Shown: in pieces, positions 1-11,303 of the stretch | Layout: every line of letters begins with the position of its first letter | How positions within the stretch are numbered: the first letter of the stretch is position 1 | NCBI GenBank assembly: GCA_029891345.1 | Contig: CM057000.1 | Location: forward strand, 128,005,338 to 128,069,337 | Source: Dryococelus australis | Lineage: Eukaryota; Arthropoda; Insecta; Phasmatodea; Phasmatidae | Reading direction: 5' to 3' | Length of the DNA stretch: 64,000 nucleotides | The notes under the pieces: model-generated | Seen by the model: the letters and a program-made list of their open reading frames with translations, nothing else | What the model was told of the DNA's origin: nothing | The model's database searches: none | Translations under genes and position numbers: made by a program

Positions 1-42
1 ATGTAGTCTAGGTCAGCAGTTGGAATACTTTCTTTACGTCTT

Positions 43-291
43 GGGGCCATGGTGGCTGAGCGGTTTAGGCTGCTCACCTCCCACCAAGGTTCAATTCCCG
101 GCCGGAGTCACTCCGGATTTTCGCACGTGGGAATTGTGCCGGACTATGCCGTTGGTCGGCGCGTCTTCTCGGGGATCTCCCGTTTTCCCGCTCTTTCATT
201 CCGGTGCCGCTCCATACTCACCTCAAACAGCCTCATCGGCTTTCAGGACCTCAATATTAAGAGCCGTCCAAATCTCTTTAACTCACTCCAC
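43..291 (+). mobile_element. SINE1 copy a (tRNA-derived SINE)
   Basis: About 250 bp and one of seven related copies in the window. The head is tRNA-like: an A-box-like TGGCTGAGCGG near 51-61 and a B-box-like GGTTCAATTCCCGG near 88-101. A conserved non-tRNA body follows and ends in a TCTTTAACTCACTC-type tail rather than poly(A). The copy is nearly full length. I could not see a clear target-site duplication, so its exact ends are approximate. SINEs are non-coding and are moved by LINE machinery; the partner LINE is not visible here. Confidence 0.85.
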
Positions 292-2847
292 TAATCTTCT
301 CTGTAGGCAATTGATGTACAAACAGTGGTATTGCTGTAGGTTATGAATGATTCTTATCTATACAGGCGAGCACAAAACTTACAGCTCCTTGTCTGTGATA
401 ACGGAACATGTGCTATGCTGGCGTAAAGTACAGCACGCAACATAAAATTTCTTATTTGCAGCATCTGAAACCATGTGTTTGTTATTCGTGTCTGCAAGTG
501 TTAAACGGCACTATTAACAGACTGCAACTTAGCATTTTCGGAGGTGAATAAAACGCGGTGTCGTATTAATGGTCTGTTTTTTTTTTTCTCCCAAACCAAT
601 TGTAAAAATTCAACTCCAATATTCGCACACGACCTTTTGGTGATTAATATTCCACGCTTCAAACTGCGATGTAATTTTTTTTTTAAGTCGAAAACACAAA
701 AGCCAGAGATGAAATGAAATAACGGGAGCAGGAAATAGCAGACGGTAGCTACGTCTGCTAACTATCGTGGGCGACATTATCTCGTGTTTGTAAGCGCGAG
801 GTGATAACGAGGTGTTTTTGCTAATCCGTAATTGTCCAACTGTATTACTGGTGCTTACGCATGTAGCCTATTGGAACAAAAAATAAACTCCAACTTTTTC
901 TCTGCACATCATCTCCCACGTTATGTGACAGTTGAACCTTTACTACGAACGTAGAATTTTTCCAAATGTCAGTTTGTATTTATTGCAACTTCAGGATAAA
1001 CATTTCTGTATTCACATTTCCGTCGCCAAAGAGTGTTCTCGTTTAGATTATTAATTTTAATTTTGCATATGACAGGGAACATTTCTGGGAAAAAAAATTA
1101 GTTACGTAGATAATTATTACTTTCGAAAAGAATTATGTACAGTTTGTGACAAAAAAAACCGGAAAATATATCAATTATGCAACTAACTTATTAATTTTCA
1201 CTTGATTGTAACGACAGTGACAAAGCAATTTTTTTTTATAAAGTAGCAACATTAGCCACATGCTTTGGGACTATTACTTTTATCACAATTACGATCGTAC
1301 AGTGTAGATAATAGACGGTCTGAACATTGGGCATAAATGCTTAACTTACAGAAATTACGCAATCGGATCACACGTGTTAAGCTTGGCTCACAGCCGTCCG
1401 TCAGTCAGCCATCCATCGAATTTTTTCGTCCGTCAACTGAAAGCGACTCACAACATTCCCGTCGTCCGTTTATCAGTCGGGTCGGAAAATTTCCAGGGTC
1501 ACGTACCTAACAACTCGAACTTTCTCACACAGAGACAAATGGTTTCGGATGAATGTAATAAATGCATTCTCTTTCCCTAACATAATTATTCAGCATTTCC
1601 TCTGAAAACCTACAAGTCATCTTCAAACTTAGAAACGTAAACTACTTCGCTGCCTTGTGTATTTAAAAAGAAAAATATTCAGACAAAAACAAGTGACCGT
1701 TTTCTGACAGCCATGTTCAAGGATTGGTTGAAGATCACGTGACCGTCTGTCTTGGAACAAACATTATATCCATCATACTCTTCCCAAACCCCCAATAGAA
1801 AATAAAATTACTCAGGATGTTCATTTTGTTTAGTATCTGAAATTTTCACTGTGCAGTTCAACTTACAGCTTACAAATTTTACACAGAAGCTCGTCCCAAA
1901 ATCTTCAAAATGAAGTCTTAGTTATTTGACAAAATTTAAAGGCGTTGGTCACTGAAAAATGTGTTATTTTTAATTTGTACCATAATATTGAGCACATAAT
2001 TTTCGCATAAATACATGCAAAAATTACAATCTTGCTGTTTCAGAAATGTACAAGTAATGGAAAAAAAAGTTAAACGTACTAGTCCAAGAAGTCTATAAAT
2101 TGCACAAGGCAATGTTTTGTTTTGCAGTTAAAAAGAAATCCTGAAATAAGGAAATTCTTGAATAGCTTTTATTTGTAGGTGTCCCTAAACTCACGGAAAA
2201 TAAATTTTGCGAAACACACCTTAAAATGAATTAAGACAAGTTTTTTCAGTTGCCCTTTTTAAATTTTCTACACATAGTTAGGTTCGCTTTATTTTTGCAT
2301 TACGGAAACCGTGAAATTTTGACTTCGACATGCCATTTTGCAGAAATCGTGTGATTTAAAATAATTTTGTACGAGGAAAAGGTAGCCACGGATAACATTT
2401 AGCCTACAAATCGAGCAATATATAATACGAATATGAAAATAACAAACTCTTTCGTGCCAACGCCCTTAAAACAGCGAGTTTCGATGATGGCAGTTTTTAA
2501 TTTTGCATCGCTCTATACTGACTTCATTGCTCCTTAAATACGCTTTCTTTGTGTTAACTGTTAGATCTACAATTTTTTATTGCGTCCTTCATCACCCAGT
2601 TTTCATTGTTTATTTTTACCTTTACTCATCGCACTGCCCGCTTTCCCTTTACGTCAATCATGTGTCATTGTAAAGTAATTCCACCTGCGTTCTCTATGCA
2701 TTGCATGAGCCAGAACCTCATGGCAAAATCCATTTTCTGCCGAGTATTCCACCCGTCCTTTCCACCCGTCCTTTCCAACAGGACTTCTACTCTAGCCGCC
2801 CTTAATTTTTACGTACTCACGTACTCATGAGCGATTCCCTGACCGCC
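292..2847. other. AT-rich DNA without recognised genes
   Basis: Many stops in all frames and no coding homology. Around 2160-2340 there is a weak resemblance (GGTGTCC-TAAACTC-ACGG and TTTTGCG motifs) to the TIR element at 27.7-28.6 kb, so this could be an old diverged copy. A 14-bp direct duplication (CCACCCGTCCTTTC) lies near 2748-2775. Nothing else can be supported. Confidence 0.4.
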
Positions 2848-3623
2848 AAGCCATTCATACACGATACCCAATTTCCGCTACCTTCTGTTATACCCGTGGT
2901 TACAACAGAAGGCATAAAAGTTTCTGCAGCAGAAGAGAACAAAGAACCCGTCAGTTCATACCCACACGTTACCTAAAGTGCTAACGGAAAATTACAAATG
3001 GCAGTCAAACACAACTCGCAAATGGCAGACATTCCGCAGTTGGTAGGGCTACAAATTCAATCTAATATTATATGTAGTTGCTTTGTGGTACATTCCAAAA
3101 GTACGAAGATTTTTCCTTCCTGAAGATTTCATTTATTTAGGTTTCTGCGTACAACACTAGACTTAGACTATTAATATATAGAAAATGATATTAGTAAACG
3201 GCACTGCTTATGTATAAAAAACAAGATACTGTATTAACATTTATCTACAACGGACGTTGGTGCAACTAATTAAAACATTATTTAAATATTTAAATGATTA
3301 CCATCAACAGGCGTAATAATCAATATTGTGCTTTCCGTAGATAAACATGCTTATGCGATGAGGATACTAAAAGAACGCAAAAATATCACAATACTAGACA
3401 GAGAGTTTGGCACAGCAGGGAGGTTGAATTCAGCTTCTCTCGGGTGGGACACTAACACCATCTATCTCAGTGTCCCCCTATATAATCCGTGGGACCCTTG
3501 ACGAGGCCCCAACGCACCCTAATAACGTTAATAAATCTTTTGTGTATATGCGTGTGGGCAACATCACTCATGGAACATTAATCAAATTGTTATTTTAAAC
3601 CTCTAGTTTATAAGTTGTGTGTG

Positions 3624-3803
3624 CAGCTTAGTGGTTCGGTGCGTTGGTTTTGCAGCGTGTAATTTTTGGTTTTACAGTTCAAATCTCCGCCGTATTACGA
3701 ATATTTTTTTCTTTATTTTATGTGACATATTACTGTTGTTTTTATCACGTATGTTTTTGTTAGTAAACGTTTATTTCTGGAATTGGATTTGTATGAAAAC
3801 AAT
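3624..3803 (+). repeat. tRNA-like segment of X left arm, copy 1
   Basis: An A-box-like AGCTTAGTGG at 3625-3634 and a B-box-like AGTTCAAATCT at 3675-3685 are followed by CCGCC, an A/T-rich run, and TTATGTGACATATTA. The same block occurs inverted at about 10436-10600, and again in both arms of the second X copy. Alone it would be read as a diverged tRNA-derived SINE. Its fixed position in all four X arms suggests that it belongs to X. Confidence 0.55.
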
Positions 3804-5031
3804 TGCAACATGTGGTGCGGTACAGATAACGCATACGCAATGGAGCCACGTTGGGCTAACCACGTTGGGATAACCACGTTATTCCGTGAAGTGCAGCGTG
3901 GTGCGCGGCAATTCATGCACTCTGGAGTAAACACAATATCATAACAGCCCATATGCTGGAGTGACCACTGTTTATTCTGAAAATGTGCAAAACAATAACC
4001 TATACCAACTCAGTGAAATATCCCGGATTTTAATTTATGCACCACATGACATGATATTAAATTATGTGTGTTGCATTACAAATAAAAAGTACGTAACAAA
4101 TAATCACGGATTTAAAAACGATTCCACATGTCCAATAATATGCATGTCGCCAGAAGTACCAACTAATTTCCGATACAACCAAATCTGATCACCAACTTCC
4201 ATCTTCATCTTCTTACATGAATACATAGACGCATTACCAAACACACGAATTACAGCAGTATTGTCCATTTTGCCCTCATGTTAAATATACGGAGTGATAT
4301 AAATACACGTCGAGGACTTCACACTTGTTTGCACTTGTGTGTGTGTTGCATGTAACAGGATGTTGTTATCAGTAATGTAATAAATCTGTTTGTGCTCGGC
4401 TGTGCTCAGTTTAGAACCCAGAATGAAAGATGCGTGGAAACTCACCTCAGACAACACCACCTTCGTTGCAGGCAAACGATTATTTACCCCACCCACAGCT
4501 GTGAAACTTAATGCACTAAACTACCCGCATATGTTTAATTATTTGCAACTGAACATGTGTACAGGAGCGATAGGATGAAACGTGCATATTCAGAATAAGT
4601 GACAGACGTGTCAAATACAGCTTAAAACTGATTTATTCAAAATGTGCCAATTCAAAATATCTGTTTCAAATTGAGCTGGAAAAATAAATAAATAAATAAA
4701 TAAAAAATCCCTTAATGGCAATGAGCAAGAAAAGAAACTGTGAACTAAACTGCCGTTAGGAAGTGGTCATGGGTAACGGTCATAATCAGAATCATCACGT
4801 GACACTTAATGAACAGTCTGACTAAATGCACTTGAAATTAACATAGCTCTCTCAAAAATGAAATGTCTTGAAAATAGTTCAGAAAAATGCTACTGTCTCA
4901 AACGATGAAACACTTGACTTCTCTCTCAGGTTAACTATTGCAAGCTGTTAGAAACTAGAACACCCTAACTCTAATTAAAATTCCTCTGCTGCGTTCAAAC
5001 TGTAGAACGAGCATCCTAGCCTTACGTCTAG
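3804..5031. repeat. Direct repeat A1 (candidate LTR)
   Basis: Closely matches 9066-10435 in the same orientation. Both copies begin TG(C/T)AACATG. Similarity runs to the shared ACGTCTAG. Near the start is a 14-bp minisatellite (CCACGTTGGGCTAA type) with about two and a half units here and three in A2. The pair brackets minus-strand gag-like and integrase-like remnants, which is the layout of an LTR retrotransposon. No clean CA end, primer-binding site or 5-bp target duplication is visible, so LTR is a hypothesis. A1 holds roughly 200 bp near 4080-4370 that A2 lacks. Confidence 0.5.
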
Positions 5032-7411
5032 CGTAGTTGAAGGTTGGTGGCATAGAGAGCGAATTTTCAAACGGCCCGCTCATCCTAACCGTATGCTGAG
5101 CTCTCCAGCCAATCGAAGTACAGAATTTGAACCTGTTAGCCAATCGCAAGGCTTCCTGACTACCGATCTAAAATGACACACTCCAAACGGCCTAGATTCC
5201 TATTCCATAGAGTTACGGGTCTCGTAGAAGTTAATTTAAAATGTATAAGAAAATTAACATTAACATAAAAAAAAATTGAGGCATAAAATTAAGCAAAATA
5301 TTAAGTTATTAATTAAAAATACAAACGAAATAAATCTAGTTATATATTTCAATTAAACATTAATTATTTCCGTTCGTACATTTAAGTTTAAATATTATAC
5401 CCATATGAAAAAATTATGAAAAAATAAAAATAATAAAAAAATTTAAAAATCAAATATATGTGAAACATAGGTAAAATTACAAGAATTAAGCATGATGGTG
5501 TTCAATATGTGAAACAAATATAAATTATTACAAGCAGGTACAGATAGTGAGAATGTTGTGTTATAGACAGCACCTCCTGGATAGAAATATCTCCTTTATG
5601 AGATGTCTAGACATAAAAACAAAACAATGGAACAATGCATTCTGAATGTGTCTGCGTATGTGCTCATATCCAATAGTTTGTTGCAGCAGGAATCAAAAAT
5701 CGCATTTAGTTACACTAATCATAAGAAACTGAAAAAGAAAAACACACAATATGGTACAAATTATATAGCAACGCATTGGGTAAGGAATCATTCATTGTTG
5801 AAAATCTGAAAATAAAAATACCCAAGTTCTTTTAGGTGGTAACTGGCTACTGTCTCTGTTACTTTTTTTATTCACGTTTTAGCATATATTTTTAACCAGT
5901 CTGCAGCTGCGTGTTGTCTGCTCCGGTAAGATGATTCGCAGAGCAGTTCGGGCGTCCTCGCCAAACTGTCGAAGTAACACGAGCCTTGCCCCGCGCAAAA
6001 AAATAAAAAATTGCGCCAAACTATCTCCAGTCTAGAGGCGCGCATACAGTAGACAGGAGTCGTGCGTCGATCTCTCTGAAGAACTCGTCTCGTGATTCGG
6101 CGACTTACTGGATCAGGTACAGGTCCCACCTGTACAAACAGTCCTGCACCTCCTCGGACAACACATCGCCTCAACTCGTACTGAAGATCGTCGCACAAAA
6201 AATCGCTCGTGTCGAGTCTCGACAGTCTCTAGCAAAATACGTGTGTTTACGTGTGTTTACATTCACTGGCGTGTGTACTGATGTGCGTGCCCGTGGTTCA
6301 CACCAAGTATCTGAAGTTGCAGCACCATCAATCTTTGGTGATAAACAGTTCACTAGCGACACTTGCTCGCACTCACTTCGTGAATTCTTTACGTTGCACT
6401 TAAATGTTTACTAGGGTATTCACATGACCACTACCTAAAAAGTTAGCTTACCTAACTACTACGTAGGCAGTATAACACAGAATACACAACACTAGAAGGG
6501 TAATATATGCATGAAGAACATAAAAATTGCATCAATAGGAAGCCACGCCAGAAAACTGTAGGCATTTGAATTGTAATAACGACATCTCATGTTGCCAAGA
6601 CCATACAGCAACGTATAAACAAAACAACGAAGAATAGATGACACAGTATAGCTCTCAACACGAACTTATTCTACTATGTACAAACATCACAACGTTCAAA
6701 AACTCCAGCCGCACAAAGCAAAGCCAAGAAAAAATATTATCAGCACAACAAAACATCGCTACTTTAACCTTGGATATCTGAGAAGACTTCTATACCAATT
6801 GGGTTACTTTGAGTCACCAGCAACGTAGAATAAACCACGATATGTACAAATCAGTACTATACTGTTTACGTGTGTTTTGTCTGAGCACAGTTGCTTTATT
6901 TGTCCTCAAAAGACCCTTGGGTCCGTCTGTTTGTTTTCAGTTACGTCAGATCGAGTAGCGTTCGAGACAACGAGGCAGGAGTCTACTTAGCGATTTTCGC
7001 AATTGAAGCAGCTTAATGTCTCTTCTAGGCAGCTTAGATCGTCTTCTCACTGTTTAGGATCCCTAGTAACTAGGCAGCAAGCATCACTTGTGTGTCGAGC
7101 AGATTTCTCCTCTCTCAGACGTGTCATAAAAGCTCTGGCACGGCGATAAGCACTGTTTACATTTATTTCTCTCTCAGTATTCCTCGAAGAAACGCGGTGC
7201 GGGGCTCTAAAAACAATCTTGGGAGGTAACTAATTAACTTTCATGGTTCATCGAGGTGTACCAGACACACTAGACGCGCACTCTTTACGTAGCTTCATGT
7301 AAACAAATCCTCTTACCGAGTACTCACTACTTATAAATCATAATAATGCCTTCCGCTGACCTACATTCTACAAGGCGGCAACTCTCTTCGCCTTAATACT
7401 TTTGTTTAAAT
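5032..7411. other. Unassigned interior of X copy 1
   Basis: Very AT-rich at 5230-5560, then of mixed composition. No domain is recognisable in either strand, including a 108-residue minus-strand frame at 5872-6198. If A1 and A2 are LTRs, this is the 3' part of the retroelement, where remaining pol or an extra frame would lie, but nothing supports that directly. Confidence 0.35.
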
Positions 7412-7597
7412 TCAAGCACGCGCTAGACGGTCCTGTTCACGAGATCGATAAACTCGTAACTTGCTCAGATTTTGCCTGCCAACTACTTCATTAGTGCCTG
7501 GGATAACTAACCCGTAACTGTTGTGAAATACTTCTCTCTGTACCTCCAGTGGTCCAGAATATAATGGCATAAGCTTTCCCATTAAATAATCGACCAT
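7412..7597 (-). pseudogene. Integrase C-terminus-like fragment (Gypsy type)
   Basis: A 61-residue minus-strand frame resembles the far C-terminus of Gypsy-type pol: a GPxxV-like core (SGPLEV), a tract with an aromatic residue, then a basic LRVYR-like end, as in the GPY/F module after the integrase core. No reverse transcriptase, RNase H or integrase catalytic core is visible upstream, so most of pol is deleted or unrecognisably decayed. It lies downstream of the gag-like remnant on the same strand. Function would be DNA integration in an intact element; this fragment is dead. Family assignment rests on a short stretch and is moderate. Confidence 0.5.
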
Positions 7598-7858
7598 AAT
7601 TGACCATAGTCAAAACAAGCTGACATGGCTGCAGTTTATTTATCTTCGACTTCTTTGCGTTTCTGGCTTTGTCTCTCAGCTGCTAAATGCAATATACGTC
7701 TTGCCAGTAGCATAATTTCTTCTGTTAACTTCTATGACTGTTCATCGCAGTGTGCAATCCTCGGAAGTTGTGGCAGCTTACTAGGGTCGAAAATAACTGA
7801 TCGTTGGCCTGTCAATGTTTCCCAAGGGGTAAAATAGGTGCTCTCATGAATAGTGTGA

Positions 7859-8881
7859 TCAAAAACTTACATCGTAAATATCTCCGTGCGGAACAATTCT
7901 TGCATTACTTTTGCGATCTGCGATGCGAAAATATTGACAAATTTTTTTTTGTCTTCCTGTTTTCCACGTAGGACAGCGTTTCTTGACGTAATGTTTGCAG
8001 TCACATGTGCGGCGACTGCGAAAAACTTTAGGCTTGTTCCGGCGCTTCACGCCGCAATTTCTGCTCTCTTTGCTCACGTGATCACGTGTGTGACACACGT
8101 GGCAAAACTTGCGTTTTCTCCTGAGCCACTGGGAGCGATCTCTACTCGTCTCATTTCTTTTCATCTTGCTTCACATCTCAGCTCGTGTTCTACGGCGGCC
8201 TCTGTCCGTCTCTTCTTTCTCCATGGATATTTCTGTTTGAGTATCCTGCAGTGAAATATAGTGATACATTTTCGCATCGTAGCTTCGTTCACGCAGCTGG
8301 TCACGGAGTGGATTTTTCTGCATGGTGTTCAGTTCAGCAATTACTGTGCTATTCCTAAGCTCAGTACTAGTAATTAGAGGCTGCACCTCCCCACGGACAA
8401 GTTCATGCATACCACTTACTTTGTCTGGCCTCGAAATTGTAGCAACATTTAACTCAGTGCTTTCTTACTCGCTTTTCACCGCATCGTTTCCTTTTCCTGA
8501 TAGCTGCGCATGCATAGGCAGTCCTTTCTCTTTGGGGATTGTAAGACCTGTATCTAGCGGCGAAACTGCGGCACATTCAGACATAGGAATATGTTTTTTC
8601 CTTTGCACTGACTCTTTATGTGCGGGATTTTCATCAACGTCAATTTGTACTACTACATAATCCGGCCGTGTTTCCGGTAAAGAATGTTCCTTTGGTGGTA
8701 TGTAAACAGGACATGACATATTTAGCTTCAAGGTCTGTTCCATCTCTTTTCCAAAATCATGTATTATTTCATTCATCTGGGATTTAAACTCAGTAAACTG
8801 CGTTATTATAAACTCTGAGATTTGTTGAAACAGTAAGGGTGTTAAATCTGCTGTTTCTGCTGTCTCGTCCTTTTCAAACAC
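7859..8881 (-). pseudogene. Retrotransposon gag-like remnant, interrupted
   Basis: Three minus-strand frames follow each other: 8881-8465 (acidic, coiled-coil-like N-terminal part), 8410-8171 (charged) and 8164-7859 (very basic). The last holds a CxxC-x4-H-x7-C cluster (CHVC...H...C), like a nucleocapsid zinc knuckle but with abnormal final spacing. Acidic part, basic part and Cys/His cluster in this order fit a Gag protein. Stops and frame changes separate the pieces. The first frame begins about 185 bp from repeat A2, consistent with gag lying just inside a 5' LTR. The weak point is that no capsid domain can be identified by eye. Confidence 0.45.
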
Positions 8882-9065
8882 AGTGGACTCTACGTTTCTG
8901 TAATTAATAGGTGTTCGTTTCTCTCAGTCGGTAGGGAGTACACTCGCTTTTGCATAACTGGTGAGGTGTTTTTGGCACTTCTACGCATTTACTGATTTAA
9001 CATCGCTTACTGTAGATTCAGCGTGTCGTAAGCCCTTACATTGTGTGCCACTTTTAAATTTATTA

Positions 9066-10435
9066 TGTAACATGCGGTGCGTTACAGATAACGAATACAC
9101 ACGTTGGGCTAACCACGTTGGGCTAACCACGTTGGGCTAGCCACTCTATTCCGTGAAGTGCAGCGTGGTGCGCGGCAATTCGTGCACTCTGGAGTAAACA
9201 CAATATCATAACAGCCCATATGTTGGAGTGACCATTTTTTATTCTGAAAATGTGCAATACATAAACTAGGCCAACTCAGTGTAATAACCAGAACTTTAAT
9301 TTATGCATCACATGACAGAATATTAAATTATGTGTGTTGGCAATACTTGTGATTCAGTAAGCGGATAAAAAGAAATAAATACTGTTCCAAATAAATCTGT
9401 CTGTGATTGGCTGTGCTCAGTTTAGAACCCAGTATGTAAGATGCGTGGAAACTCACCTCAGATAACGAACCCCCTTCATTGCAGGCAAACGATTATTTGC
9501 CACACCCACAGCTGTGAAACTTAATGTATAAAACTACACACATACTAATTCACTTGTATAATTATTTGCAACTGAAAATGTGAAGGAGGGGGGGGGGGGG
9601 GATAGGATGAAACGTGCATATTCAGAAGAAGTGTCAGACATGTCAAATATAGCTTGAAACTTATTTACTCAAATTTATTCAAAATGTGCAAATTAGAAAT
9701 ATCTGTTTCAAATTGAGCTGGATAATTTATATTTAAAAAAAATAAAAAATCCCTGCATGGCAATGAGCAAGAAAACAAAATAGTGTTCAACTAATCTGCC
9801 GTTAGGAAGTGGTCATGGGTAACGGTCATAATTTAAAATCCTCACGTGACACTTATTGAACAGTCTGACTAAATGCACTTGAAAATAATGCAACTCTCTA
9901 AAAAACAAAATGTCTTGAAAATAGTTCAGAAAAATGTAACCGTCTCAAACGGTGAAACACTTGACTTCTCTCTCAAGTTAAATTATGGTTAAAGATTGCT
10001 GAAGCTAATTTAGGCGCCTTGCCAACATGGCGTCCGTAGAATGTTCTACGCCCATGGAGTAACGTAACAAATTCCAAAATTAAATAAAATTAAAACTTGG
10101 TGAAAAAAACAGTTTTGTAATTAAATACGAGATTATAGATGAAGGCAGGGCGGTGACTTATAGAAGAAAGCGGAGGTCGGAAATATATGCTGATCAGGGG
10201 TACAGTAGTTCTTTATGTAGCTCAACGGCTCATGGACGTTATAGATCTAGCTAACCACCTATGCTCCTAAACAGCTGCTTAAATAAAATAATTCGGAGAG
10301 CTAAACTTTCTCAAACTCGAAGTAAAACACATATTATAACTATTGCAAGCTGTTAGAAACTAGAACACCCTAACTGTAATTAAATTTCCTCCTCTGCGTC
10401 CAGCTGTAGTACGAGCATCCTACCCTTACGTCTAG
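9066..10435. repeat. Direct repeat A2 (candidate LTR)
   Basis: Partner of A1 in the same orientation, starting TGTAACATG and ending in the shared ACGTCTAG. It carries about 355 extra bases (about 9980-10337) between two blocks that are contiguous in A1 near 4930, evidently an insertion, though I see no convincing terminal repeats on it. A 14-base G run lies at 9588-9601, where A1 has none. If the enclosed gag remnant belongs with these repeats, A2 is the 5' LTR of a minus-strand retrotransposon. Confidence 0.5.
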
Positions 10436-10600
10436 AAGTTCTAGAAATATGCCTTTTCTGGCAATAACTTAGATTACAAAACTCACTAATGTGTCACATA
10501 AAATAACTAAAAATATTTCGTTACGCGGCGGAAATTTGAACACTAAAACCTAAGACTATCCTACGCGAGCCAGCGCAACAACCCACTGCGCTAAAAACAC
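10436..10600 (-). repeat. tRNA-like segment of X right arm, copy 1
   Basis: Reverse complement of the block at 3624-3803. On the minus strand an A-box-like TAGCGCAGTGG (10583-10593) precedes a B-box-like GTGTTCAAATTTCC (10529-10543), then CGCCGCGTAACG and TTATGTGACACATTA. It is the best preserved of the four copies. Confidence 0.55.
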
Positions 10601-11016
10601 GACTGACTAAATGTGCTATGCTAACAGATATATATATACGATAAGAGTCCATAGTTACTACTTGTTTTTTAAGTTGTGATTATTGTTTTATTATGATCGT
10701 GGGTGTTTCAAACGTTTCCCATCACTTACACGTACATTAAGTTTCATTTCGTACATAAATACGGTTTACAGAACCCGTATTTTTTTCGTAAACGGATATA
10801 TACGTCTCGAGGTGTTACTCGAGAGTCCGCCATATTGTCTGTTGCAGCTCCGTGGGTATAGCAGGAATTTAGAACACGTTCTATTACCGTTTCGGGTATA
10901 CCCATGGGTACGATAACTGGTACACGGGAGCAGAAACGCTAGCAGAAAATGGGTATCAAAACTGCTATGGAAATGGGTATCGTGTAGGGCCGACTTTCGG
11001 GACCTGGCTTGTTATA

Positions 11017-11303
11017 GGCTGTTCACTGTAAAGTGACCACTTTTGAGGCACTAGTTCCTTTTTTTTTTTTCCTATCAGACATTATTTATCCTCCCTCTGC
11101 TTTTTAAAATCAATATTGTAGAGTAAATAATAAATATATATATATGTATATATACACATATATAGGCACACACATATATATATATTTTTTTTTTCTTCAC
11201 CGGACTCAAAAGTTAACGCCTAAGGCCACAATACAATACATTTATTGAATATTATTTCAAATGAGAGGGCTAAAAAAAGTGTTCATTTTACGGTGAATGG
11301 ACC
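11017..11303. mobile_element. TIR MITE M1, family GGCTGTTCAC, subfamily I
   Basis: Left end GGCTGTTCACTGTAAAGTG, preceded by TA; right end, read inverted, GGTCCATTCACCGTAAAATG, followed by ATA. The interior contains a TTAACGCCTAAGG block and an A/T dinucleotide microsatellite (11130-11185). It is one of eight full or partial copies. TA flanks suggest a Tc1/mariner-type non-autonomous element. It starts about 20 bp outside the right end of X copy 1. Confidence 0.75.

Larger units (their letters stand above)
2848..10996. mobile_element. Element X, copy 1 (composite, about 8.1 kb)
   Basis: The outer ends are related inverted sequences: AAGCCATTCATACACGATAC at the left and, on the opposite strand at the right, AAGTCGGCCCTACACGATAC. 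The left arm (2848-3803) matches 44433-45330 and the right arm (10436-10996) matches 47755-48736, so both arms recur together, in the same order and orientation, in a second locus. Each arm holds a tRNA-like segment facing inward. The centre is filled by the direct repeats and retroelement remnants at 3804-10435. I do not recognise the family. It may be a foldback or TIR DNA transposon, or part of a larger autonomous element. Exact termini and target-site duplication are unresolved. Confidence 0.6.

Noticed and set aside
43-130. Genuine tRNA gene at SINE1 heads
   Set aside because: A and B boxes are present, but the same head occurs seven times attached to one body and does not fold as a complete tRNA by eye.
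20-346. 108-residue frame at the window start
   Set aside because: It reads through SINE1; similar frames appear in other SINE1 copies only because the sequence is shared.
5872-6198. 108-residue minus-strand frame as a retroelement gene
   Set aside because: No motif supports it; position alone is not enough.
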